From: an uncultured Flammeovirgaceae bacterium
GTDB taxonomy: Bacteria; Bacteroidota; Bacteroidia; Cytophagales; Cyclobacteriaceae
Direction: 5' to 3'
Length of the DNA stretch: 64,000 bases
Assembly (NCBI GenBank): GCA_937883755.1
Contig: CAKZYA010000004.1
Coordinates: forward strand, 150,151 to 214,150
Shown here: positions 35,121-43,022 of the stretch, piece by piece
Position numbering within the stretch: the first letter of the stretch is position 1
Layout of the letters: each line of letters opens with the position of its first letter
The notes under the pieces: generated by a model
The model's database searches: none
What the model was told of the DNA's origin: nothing
Seen by the model: the letters and a program-made list of their open reading frames with translations, nothing else
Program-made: the position numbers and the translations under genes

Positions 35121-35270
35121 AGGGCAGGTCTTCTGGCTTCTCCTGACGATAACAGCCTTCCCGTCCGCTAAAGGCAGACAGTGACATTGTAGGGTTATCG
35201 TACTAAATAAGTTAGGAGTTACAGCAGCGAGGACTGCACCGGATTTGCACCGATTTCCCTTTTCAGCTTA
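35121..35270 (-). ncRNA. Cobalamin riboswitch controlling the btuF-btuC-btuD operon
   Basis: The minus strand reads GGGAAATCGGTGCAAATCCG, a CAGTCCTCGCTGCTGTAACTC segment of the aptamer core, CACTG with GGGAAGG, and the B12 box AAGCCAGAAGACCTGCC near 35122-35138. This is the second cobalamin aptamer in the window. Only 48 bases separate it from the btuF ATG, so the switch probably acts on translation initiation or an overlapping hairpin. Confidence 0.93.
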
Positions 35271-35304
35271 CCTAAAAAACTTGGCAAGCCACCCTAGTTG
35301 AAAG

Positions 35305-35312
35305 CAAAACTA
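35305..35312 (-). promoter_or_regulatory. Possible -7 element before the btuF riboswitch
   Basis: The minus strand reads TAGTTTTG, a match to TAnnTTTG, about 35 bases before the aptamer. A clear -33 element at the expected distance is absent, so the call is weak. Confidence 0.35.
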
Positions 35313-35356
35313 GCTAAATTTCAAAGAATTCCTAAGCTCTAGTTAATGATAAATGC

Positions 35357-35452
35357 TTAACGGGGAGAATATATGGAGTAGCCGTAAAGAATAATTAGTA
35401 ATCCTAAAACGATGATAACCAGAGCAGCAATGATGACGTGGCGTTTATTCAT
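35357..35452 (-). CDS. Small single-pass membrane protein of 31 residues
   Basis: The frame encodes MNKRHVIIAALVIIVLGLLI and then a short tyrosine-containing tail (LYGYSIYSPR). It has a positive N-terminus and one strongly hydrophobic helix. It starts 8 bases after the stop of the GH10 gene on the same strand, so it is likely co-transcribed. Proteins of this size are usually overlooked. No function is known. Confidence 0.5.
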   Translation of the reverse strand: MNKRHVIIAALVIIVLGLLIILYGYSIYSPR

Positions 35453-35460
35453 GATAGCGG

Positions 35461-36546
35461 TTATTCGAGTTTGGTTTGGTTTACATCCAGGCCCTCCAAG
35501 AATCCCTGATACATCGGTTTTTTGTCAAGATTCTCACTGAACAACAGCGGCCATTGCGGATGACCTGTATGCTTGGTCAACCAGCTCTCGTTGTCGCGAA
35601 GCCCCCAGAAGGTAACAGCAAACTTATTTTCTTGAGGCAGTTGATTATATCTACGGACAATTTCTGTCATCAGTTCCCGCTGTTTCTGGGCAGCTTCTGC
35701 GGTAAGTGAACTTAGTTCACCGTCAGGGTTAGTACGAATATCGACTTCCGATAGATGCACTTTCAAACCTCTCTTTACAATTTCATCCAGCGCGTACTGA
35801 AATTTATCTAGTGAAAAGTCTAGACCGATATGCATCTGCATACCGATACCGTCGATAGGAATATTGCGAGACTGAAAATTATCTACCATTGCTAAGATTG
35901 TTGCTAACTTCTCAGGTTTGGCTACTACGTCATAATCATTGTAAAATAACAAAACGTCCGGATCAGCTTCCCGGGCGTACTGATGAAAGCGGGCTACGTA
36001 ATTATCACCTAGTTTCTGGTGATAAACTGAGTTTCGCCATCCTTTTCCATCGGAGGATATAGCTTCATTTACCACGTCCCAGCTTACAACTTTTCCTTGG
36101 TAGTGTTTTACCACTGCCTGAATATAATCGCGAAGTAAATTCTCTAAAGTGGCAGAGTCGTAAGATGCAATAGAGTTTTCTAGCCACTCAGGTTGCATCA
36201 AATGCCAAGCCAGCGTATGACCATGAACTTGTTGATTGTGAGCATTAGCGAAAGTAACTATTGAGTCGCCCAAGCTGAAGCCATATTCTCGCTCAGCTGC
36301 CCAAATGTACTGAGGTTTCATCACGTTTTCGGCGGTGATGCTGCTAAACTCTTGCCCAACTACCTGAGCGTACTCAGCTTGCACTAAGCGTTTAGGGTTG
36401 ATGGCTACTCCCACCGGAAAGTCCGTGGCTTCTCTCAAATGAAGTTCGGGTGAATCGAGTCCATTTCCAATTATCACGATTAATAATAGACCTAGACTTA
36501 AGAAGAAAGACAAAAACTGCATAGATATCGGTTTGGGTAGTAGCAC
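35461..36546 (-). CDS. Glycoside hydrolase family 10 endo-1,4-beta-xylanase
   Basis: The 361-residue protein has a signal peptide or N-terminal anchor (QFLSFFLSLGLLLIVIIG) and a single GH10 barrel. Key motifs are HGHTLAWHLMQPEW, the acid/base Glu in WDVVNEAISSDG (near residue 161) and the nucleophile in KVHLSEVDIRTN (near residue 267). TFWGLRDNESWL is the usual C-terminal active-site strand. It should hydrolyse xylan or related beta-1,4-glycans outside the cytoplasm. A second Met at 36522 could be the true start. The gene is divergent from the cluster of a propeller protein and a GH5 enzyme. Confidence 0.93.
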   Translation of the reverse strand: MLLPKPISMQFLSFFLSLGLLLIVIIGNGLDSPELHLREATDFPVGVAINPKRLVQAEYAQVVGQEFSSITAENVMKPQYIWAAEREYGFSLGDSIVTFANAHNQQVHGHTLAWHLMQPEWLENSIASYDSATLENLLRDYIQAVVKHYQGKVVSWDVVNEAISSDGKGWRNSVYHQKLGDNYVARFHQYAREADPDVLLFYNDYDVVAKPEKLATILAMVDNFQSRNIPIDGIGMQMHIGLDFSLDKFQYALDEIVKRGLKVHLSEVDIRTNPDGELSSLTAEAAQKQRELMTEIVRRYNQLPQENKFAVTFWGLRDNESWLTKHTGHPQWPLLFSENLDKKPMYQGFLEGLDVNQTKLE

Positions 36547-36637
36547 TGATGAAACGTCGGAGCTTTACATATATTTTTTGATTCTTGAGCGTAAGACTCT
36601 ACTTTCTAGTCCGAGTAAGTATTAAAATGATAGGATA

Positions 36638-36652
36638 ATTATCTAAGATAAT
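36638..36652. promoter_or_regulatory. 15-bp palindrome upstream of the divergent glycan genes
   Basis: ATTATCT-A-AGATAAT is a perfect inverted repeat 32 bases before the propeller-protein ATG, in the 137-base gap between it and the GH10 gene. It could be an operator shared by the two divergent units. Confidence 0.4.
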
Positions 36653-36683
36653 AGTATTTTTAGCAATACCTCAACCTAATATT

Positions 36684-37967
36684 ATGTTACGACGCGAATT
36701 TTTAACCCAAAGTTTAGGAGCCAGTGCAATTGCGTTATTGTCTAACCCTACTAACCTATTTGGCTTCTGCTTAGAAGACGTTCCTATTCGAGCAATTACC
36801 CAGGGGCCAAAGTCTCACTGGTTTGGCTACTACGACAAGTGGCAGTTTGACCTATCGGGTCGTTACGTATTGGGAATGGAGGTAGATGTGCCCCGCCGGT
36901 CACCTACGGAGAATGATATTATTAAAATTGGGGTGGTTGACCTAGAAAGTGGTGATCAATGGATAGAGGTGGGGGAGAGTAATGCTTGGGGATGGCAACA
37001 GGGTTGCATGCTTCAGTGGATTCCGGATTCAGAAGATCAACTCATTTGGAATGACCAGCAAGACGGACAGTACGTGAGCCGAATACTAAGCCGGAAAAGT
37101 GGTAAAGAAAGAGTTTTGCCTAAACCAATCTACGCCCTTTCGCCCGATGGTAAGTTTGCAGTAGGCACGGAATTCAACCGTATTCAGAATATGCGACCGG
37201 GTTACGGTTATCCGGGTATTCCTGATCCCTACGCTGACCAAAAGACCCCAGACGAAATCGGGTTGTATCGTATGGATCTGCAATCGGGTGAGAGTAAGTT
37301 GATTTTTTCCTTAGCCCAGGCAGCGGCTATTCCTTACCAAGGAAAATCGTTAGAAGATAAGTGGCATTACTTTAATCATCTGCTGGTAAGTCCGGATAGT
37401 AGACGAATGATTTTCCTGCACCGTTGGCGCAATGCTCCCGCTAATGCCCCAGGTGCTGCTAGTGGTGGTTTCATGACGCGAATGTTCACCATTAACGTAG
37501 ACGGTAGCGATCCGTATATTCTCGATCCTTCGGGTTACACCTCTCATTTTATCTGGCGTGACCCTGAGCATATTTGTGCTTGGACCAAGCCAAAGGGGAA
37601 GAAAGCTGCTTTTTATTTGTTCAAGGATAAAACGGATGAAGTGGAAATTGTAGGGGATGGGAAGATGCTGGTGAATGGTCACAATACTTATATTCCTAAC
37701 ACCAACGGCGAGTGGATTCTCAATGATACTTATCCCTCTAACGACCAAAAGCGACTTCAAACCTTGTATCTCTATCATGTGCCTACCGACCGAAAAGTTG
37801 TACTGGGTCAATTTTACGAACCTCCCATGTTTAAAGGGGAGTGGCGTTGCGATCTGCACCCCCGCAGCAACCAGCAGGGAACACAAGTAGTATTTGATTC
37901 TACCCATCAAAATGGGCAACGACAAATGTACTTAGCGGACATTAGCAAAATTATTGAAAACTCTTAA
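36684..37967 (+). CDS. Exported beta-propeller protein, possible polysaccharide lyase-like fold
   Basis: The 427-residue protein has a Tat-like N-terminus (LRREFLTQSLGASAIAL). The mature part begins ITQGPKSHWFGYYDKWQFDLSGRYVLGMEV and continues with repeated blades such as GVVDLESGDQWIEVGE, IYALSPDGKFAVG, LLVSPDSRRMIFLHRW and TFFW-like segments, which suggests a seven-bladed propeller. The HWFGYYDK segment and the fold resemble oligogalacturonate or ulvan lyase-type propeller enzymes. That resemblance is from memory and not secure. It lies 11 bases before a GH5 gene on the same strand, in one unit, so a role in glycan breakdown is plausible. Confidence 0.6.
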   Translation: MLRREFLTQSLGASAIALLSNPTNLFGFCLEDVPIRAITQGPKSHWFGYYDKWQFDLSGRYVLGMEVDVPRRSPTENDIIKIGVVDLESGDQWIEVGESNAWGWQQGCMLQWIPDSEDQLIWNDQQDGQYVSRILSRKSGKERVLPKPIYALSPDGKFAVGTEFNRIQNMRPGYGYPGIPDPYADQKTPDEIGLYRMDLQSGESKLIFSLAQAAAIPYQGKSLEDKWHYFNHLLVSPDSRRMIFLHRWRNAPANAPGAASGGFMTRMFTINVDGSDPYILDPSGYTSHFIWRDPEHICAWTKPKGKKAAFYLFKDKTDEVEIVGDGKMLVNGHNTYIPNTNGEWILNDTYPSNDQKRLQTLYLYHVPTDRKVVLGQFYEPPMFKGEWRCDLHPRSNQQGTQVVFDSTHQNGQRQMYLADISKIIENS

Positions 37968-37978
37968 CCTATACTTTC

Positions 37979-39058
37979 ATGCGTCGCCGATCATTCTTGA
38001 AGGCTGGTGCGGCTAGTGCTATTCTGGCTGCGACAAGTTTACCCTCCTGTAAAACCTCTCGTAAAATACCAGAAATCACTGCCGATAACATCCCAATGTG
38101 GAAAGGCTTCAATTTACTGGAAAAGTTTAGTGGTCAGACTAATGAGCCTTTTCAGGAAAATGATTTTAAGATGATGGCTGACTGGGGTTTTAACTTTGCC
38201 CGGCTGCCGATGTCGTACTGGACGTGGGGAGATGTGAACGATTGGAGCAAAATTGACGAAGCTACTCTAAAACATATTGACCAAGCCATTGGCTATGGAC
38301 AGAAGTACGGGGTACACGTAAACCTAAACTTTCATCGGTCACCCGGCTACTGTATTAACCGGGGTGAGTTAGAACCCTACCAACTCTTTGAAGATAAGGA
38401 AGCCCAGGATGCCACCCGCTTTCATTGGCGCACGTTTGCCAAACGTTATAAAGGAATTCCTAACTACGATCTGAGCTTTGATCTGCTCAATGAGCCACCT
38501 AATATTTCCGAAGAGCAGCATAACCCGGTAATGCTATCGGTGATTGAAGCTATCCGCGATGCTGACCCCGACCGCTTGATTGTGGTAGATGGCTTAGCGG
38601 TAGGCCGTCATCCAATTGTTGGATTTGCTGATAAAAATGTAGTACAAAGCACCCGGGGCTACGATCCTATGCGGGTGAGCCACCATGAAGCATCTTGGAT
38701 TCCTGGTAGTGATACCTGGCCGGAACCTAACTGGCCGCTTACTACCGATGAAGAAACAGTTGATAAGGCGAAGCTTCGACAGCGATTAATTGAACCTTGG
38801 CAAGAGGTAATTGCTCAAGGAGTAGAAGTACATGTTGGCGAATGGGGAGCATACAATCAAACTCCGCACGAGGTAGCTTTGGCTTGGATGGAAGATTTAC
38901 TTCAGCTATGGAAAGAGGCTGGCTGGGGCTGGGCTTTATGGAATCTACGCGGCTCCTTTGGAGTACTAGATAGCGACCGGGCAGATGTGGAGTACGAAGA
39001 CTATCAGGGACACAAATTAGATCGTAAGATGCTAGAGTTGCTACAGGCTTATGTTTGA
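37979..39058 (+). CDS. Glycoside hydrolase family 5 endoglucanase-like, Tat-exported
   Basis: The 359-residue protein begins RRRSFLKAGAASAILAATSLPSC, a Tat signal that ends in a lipobox-like Cys. The GH5 barrel has WKGFNLLEKF, NLNFHRSPGY, the acid/base Glu in FDLLNEPP (near residue 171) and the nucleophile in EVHVGEWGAY (near 287), then GWGWALWNLRGSFGVLD. It should cleave beta-1,4-glucan or mannan or a related beta-glycan. It follows the propeller protein by 11 bases, in the same transcription unit. The exact substrate is not shown. Confidence 0.9.
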   Translation: MRRRSFLKAGAASAILAATSLPSCKTSRKIPEITADNIPMWKGFNLLEKFSGQTNEPFQENDFKMMADWGFNFARLPMSYWTWGDVNDWSKIDEATLKHIDQAIGYGQKYGVHVNLNFHRSPGYCINRGELEPYQLFEDKEAQDATRFHWRTFAKRYKGIPNYDLSFDLLNEPPNISEEQHNPVMLSVIEAIRDADPDRLIVVDGLAVGRHPIVGFADKNVVQSTRGYDPMRVSHHEASWIPGSDTWPEPNWPLTTDEETVDKAKLRQRLIEPWQEVIAQGVEVHVGEWGAYNQTPHEVALAWMEDLLQLWKEAGWGWALWNLRGSFGVLDSDRADVEYEDYQGHKLDRKMLELLQAYV

Positions 39059-39155
39059 GAATAAATAAGATACTTCTCACCAATAACAGCTTTAGTCAGG
39101 TTGATGACGTTGTAATCGCTGCGATTTTCATAAATTATCCCAAAACTTATTAGCT

Positions 39156-39329
39156 ATGCTAAAACATATCCAAATGCCTTACTTAGTGCGGGCTTTATGT
39201 GGGGCTACCATCGGCTTTCTTGTTAGCCTCTACATTGTTAATACTTACTTTGGGGGCAGTATCAATTTTGTGGTTTTTATTGGTCTCTTCATAGGAGCAG
39301 GCGCTGGTATCTATTTTTTCCGGCGATAA
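39156..39329 (+). CDS. Small two-helix membrane protein of 57 residues
   Basis: The ATG frame encodes MLKHIQMPYLVRALCGATIG followed by two hydrophobic helices (ATIGFLVSLYIVNTYF and FVVFIGLFIGAGAGIYFF) and a basic end FFRR. The pattern looks real and not a shadow. It follows the GH5 gene by 97 bases on the same strand. No function or family is known. Confidence 0.5.
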   Translation: MLKHIQMPYLVRALCGATIGFLVSLYIVNTYFGGSINFVVFIGLFIGAGAGIYFFRR

Positions 39330-39896
39330 TTTTCACTTATTTATTCTGGGCACATTGAAAGTAATCTATACTAATACTTGCCTCTTTCTTCTGCAATATT
39401 TGATAAAACGGTTTTATATACTGAAACATTAGTGTTTAACTCAGCACTTAATAACTACTGCTACCAGCCAATCCTTCAGTCTACCTAGACTTTTATAGCA
39501 ACTAGCTAGGGCATCGCTATCTAGGATGTGAAGTATTAGAATTGTTAAAGTACTATTTGAGTAGAAAGTGCAAAAAGTTGATAGTATTCTGAAAAAATTT
39601 AAACAAAAGCCTTAGAAAAATTCATAAATAAAAATTTTTCTAGCAAACTCTGTTACTGCTTTCAAATTTTCTCTGAAATTGGGCATATGATACAGATTCA
39701 CAAATATTATTTGTAATATTGACCGTATTATTAAAAATCTCACTAAATAGCGCACCCAATATAATAAAATCGTGTTTAAATTAAACAAAATAAATTTAAA
39801 CAATAGTCGCTAGACCACAACCCAATTTTTTAATCACACCTAAGACTTACTCATCAATTATTCAGTCTAGTTTTTTTAACAAACCCTTTTTAATTT
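39330..39896. promoter_or_regulatory. 567-bp A/T-rich region upstream of susC, with an inverted repeat
   Basis: The stretch contains no gene. GTTTAAATT (39774-39782) and AATTTAAAC (39793-39801) are exact inverted repeats about 95 bases before the SusC start, embedded in a dense A/T tract. Long upstream regions of SusC genes usually carry the promoter and operator for a polysaccharide-responsive regulator. No such regulator gene is next to this pair. No perfect TAnnTTTG promoter was found by eye. Confidence 0.4.
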
Positions 39897-42800
39897 ATGC
39901 TATTTTCTACCGCATTACGATCCTCGGCAATAGTCGGGATTATGATCTTGCTGAGCGTAGTAGCTTTTGCCCAGCAGCGCACTGTTTCAGGTACCGTTTC
40001 GTCAGAAGAAGAAGGAGCTCTCCCCGGAGTGAACATCTTAGTTAAAGGTACTACTCAAGGTACTGTTACCGATATCGAGGGTAACTATCGTATTAATGTA
40101 CCGGATGAAAATGCCGTACTGGTCTTCTCGGCAGTAGGGTATACCAATGAAGAAGTAACCGTTGGTAATCAGTCTACTATTGATATGTTTATGCTGCCTG
40201 ATATAAAATCTCTGAGTGAAGTAGTGGTGGTTGGATATGGAACCCAAGAGCGTCGCGATTTGACTGGGGCGGTTTCTTCAGTAGATGCGGGAGATTTTCA
40301 AAATATGGCTATTAACTCAGTAGAACAAGGCTTGCAAGGCCGAGTTGCTGGGGTAAATGTCGTACAACAGTCAGGGCAGCCCGGTGCAGCTATGCAAGTG
40401 CAGATTAGGGGTATTGGCTCTATTGGTAACTCTGAACCCTTGTATGTGATTGATGGGGTTCCGGTAATTAATGATAATGGTGCCACTGGTGAAGCAAAGT
40501 TTAATGCCCTCAACAGTATCAACCCGAGTAACATAGAATCCATTGAAATCTTGAAGGATGCCTCGGCAGCGGCCATTTACGGGGCACGCGCTGCTAATGG
40601 AGTAGTACTGATTACTACCAAACGAGGTAAAGCTGGAGAAGCAAAAATCCAATTGGATGCTTATACAGGTATTCAGGAAGCTTGGCGACTGCTAGAACTT
40701 ACTGATATTAATGAATATAAAGAGATTTCGGATGAGCTGACGGATAATGCAGGATTGCCCCGGGTAGTTGCACTACAAAGGCCGGAAGAGTTAGTTAACC
40801 TGACCGACTGGCAGGAAGAGATGTTTGATGTAGCTCCGATTAATAATGTAAACCTTAGTGTTTCCGGGGGAAACGAAGGTGCTCAGTTCAGCGTATCTGG
40901 CAACTACATGAATCAGGAAGGTATCTTACGGAACACTGATTTTGAACGGTTGAGCTTGCGGGTAAATACTGACTTCAACAAAGGGCGCTTTAAATTTGGT
41001 CAATCAATGGCCTTTAGCCGTACTGTCGCCAACGACCTTACCGCGAGCTTCTTTTCCATCATTCACTTTCCGCGTAACCGCCCGATATTTGATGAAAACA
41101 ACGTAGGAGGGTATTCTGGAAACCGCATCATTGATGAACAGGATGCTAATAATCCGGTGGGGGAAGCCGATCTTTTTACGGATCGTACAACTCGCTTTAG
41201 AGTGATTGGAAATATCTACGGAGAGTATGAAATTATTGATGGATTAACCTATCGGCTAAATCTGGGTGGTGACTTTATTTACGGAAACCGGTACCAGTAT
41301 CGCTCACCTTTCCAGTTCGGGGATCGGCGGAGCGAACTATTCGCTACAATCAATGAGCGAAATGCATTTTCTGTCTCTCCGTTGGTTGAAAACACATTAA
41401 ACTACAGTAAAACTTTTGGTGATCACCAATTAGGGGTACTAGTTGGTTACACCCGGCAATCGTACTCTCAAAGAGTAGCCCAAGCTGAAGGGCGAAATAC
41501 AGTAAACTCAATAGACGTACTGAACGGAGTAAATGAGGTACCCGCCGTTAGTGGTAATCTACAGGAATTTGCGTTAGTATCTTATCTGGGTCGTTTAACT
41601 TATAGTTTTGCTGATCGCTACCTATTGACCGCTAACATTCGTCGCGATGGTTCTTCCCGCTTTTCACCGGGTAACAAGTTTGGAGTCTTTCCTTCCGCAT
41701 CAATAGGATGGAGGATTAGTGAGGAAAGCTTTATGGATGCTGTTGACGTAGTAAGCGATTTGAAATTCCGAGCTAGTTGGGGACAAACCGGTTTTCAGGA
41801 AATTGGTAACTACGGTTTCCAGCCTGAGTTAAGAAATACACTGAACTATCTTATCGGTGGACAAGTGGTAACCGGAGTAGCCCAGCGAGATTTAGCAGCT
41901 AGTTCGTTAGTATGGGAAACATCTACTCAAACCAATATTGGTCTGGATATAGGTTTGTTTAATAATCAGGTCTTGATTAACGCCGATTACTTTATAAAAG
42001 AAACCGATGATATTCTAATTCCGGTACCGCCCACTCCTAGTACGGGAGTGCGTGGTGGAAACAACTCGCCTACGCTTAATGTAGGTTCGGTACGAAATCA
42101 AGGGCTAGAGTTAGCGTTGACGTACCGCAAATCGGTAGGTGATCTTCAGTATAGTATTACTGGAAACTTGGCTACGCTAGATAATGAGTTTCTTTCTTTA
42201 GGGGGCGGACAGCCCATTACCAGTGGTAACGTAAACGTAACCCGAGTAACTCGAATTGATGAAGGGTTGCCCATTGGTTCATTCTTTGGTTTCCGTACCG
42301 ATGGCATCTTCCAAACGCAAGAAGAGGTTGAGGCTCACGCTGACCAGGCTAATGCCGAGCCGGGAGATATTCGGTTCGTAGATCAACTGACCGTTGATAC
42401 TGACGGTGATGGTGTACCCGATGCAACCGACGGGGTTATCAATTCAGATGATCGCGTGTACATTGGCGACCCAATTCCTGATCTTACTTACGGTTTGAGT
42501 ATAAATGCTTCTTATAAAGGGTTCGATCTGAATGCGTTCATCCAAGGAGTACAAGGCATAGAGTTATACTACGGCTATCGTTACTTTGCTGAAGGAATGC
42601 TTCGCCCGTTTAATTTTGAAAAGCGAACATTAAATCGCTGGACGGGGCCAGGTACTAGTGATGAGATTCCCCGCGCTATTGGAGGCGATCCGGCTAACAA
42701 TGCGCGAGAGTCAGACCGATTTATTGGCGATGGCTCTTTCTTACGGATGAGAAACTTGACATTAGGCTATACAGTACCGTTTGAGGCACTTGAGAATTTT

Positions 42801-42998
42801 GGAAACGGTTTCCTCTCGAATGTCCGTATTTATGCCACCGCGCAAAATCTTTTTACTATTACCGGATACGAAGGCTACGATCCTGAGATTGGATCGCAAA
42901 ATCAGAATCCTGACCAAGCAAGCCGAGGCCGGGGTATTGATAATGGGCAGTTTCCTCAGGCTCGCACCTATATGCTAGGAGCGCAAATTACCTTTTAG
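39897..42998 (+). CDS. susC: SusC/RagA-type TonB-linked outer-membrane transporter
   Basis: The 1033-residue protein has a signal peptide (IVGIMILLSVVAFAQ), an N-terminal CarboxypepD-regulatory-like domain (GVNILVKGTTQGTVTDIEGNY), a TonB box, and a plug with VVVGYGTQERRDLTGAVSS and IRGIGSIGNSEPLYVIDGVP. The NGVVLITTKRGK segment is typical of SusC. The rest is a large barrel with a terminal YMLGAQITF. It imports an oligosaccharide or peptide captured by the adjacent SusD lipoprotein, with TonB energy. No dedicated glycoside hydrolase or sensor follows it directly, so the ligand is open. Confidence 0.96.
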   Translation: MLFSTALRSSAIVGIMILLSVVAFAQQRTVSGTVSSEEEGALPGVNILVKGTTQGTVTDIEGNYRINVPDENAVLVFSAVGYTNEEVTVGNQSTIDMFMLPDIKSLSEVVVVGYGTQERRDLTGAVSSVDAGDFQNMAINSVEQGLQGRVAGVNVVQQSGQPGAAMQVQIRGIGSIGNSEPLYVIDGVPVINDNGATGEAKFNALNSINPSNIESIEILKDASAAAIYGARAANGVVLITTKRGKAGEAKIQLDAYTGIQEAWRLLELTDINEYKEISDELTDNAGLPRVVALQRPEELVNLTDWQEEMFDVAPINNVNLSVSGGNEGAQFSVSGNYMNQEGILRNTDFERLSLRVNTDFNKGRFKFGQSMAFSRTVANDLTASFFSIIHFPRNRPIFDENNVGGYSGNRIIDEQDANNPVGEADLFTDRTTRFRVIGNIYGEYEIIDGLTYRLNLGGDFIYGNRYQYRSPFQFGDRRSELFATINERNAFSVSPLVENTLNYSKTFGDHQLGVLVGYTRQSYSQRVAQAEGRNTVNSIDVLNGVNEVPAVSGNLQEFALVSYLGRLTYSFADRYLLTANIRRDGSSRFSPGNKFGVFPSASIGWRISEESFMDAVDVVSDLKFRASWGQTGFQEIGNYGFQPELRNTLNYLIGGQVVTGVAQRDLAASSLVWETSTQTNIGLDIGLFNNQVLINADYFIKETDDILIPVPPTPSTGVRGGNNSPTLNVGSVRNQGLELALTYRKSVGDLQYSITGNLATLDNEFLSLGGGQPITSGNVNVTRVTRIDEGLPIGSFFGFRTDGIFQTQEEVEAHADQANAEPGDIRFVDQLTVDTDGDGVPDATDGVINSDDRVYIGDPIPDLTYGLSINASYKGFDLNAFIQGVQGIELYYGYRYFAEGMLRPFNFEKRTLNRWTGPGTSDEIPRAIGGDPANNARESDRFIGDGSFLRMRNLTLGYTVPFEALENFGNGFLSNVRIYATAQNLFTITGYEGYDPEIGSQNQNPDQASRGRGIDNGQFPQARTYMLGAQITF

Positions 42999-43022
42999 TA
43001 AAAACTAGAAAATATAAAAAAG

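Noticed and set aside
37350..37925. 191-residue antisense frame within the propeller gene
   Set aside because: It lies wholly antisense to a coherent coding region and has no signal or domain.
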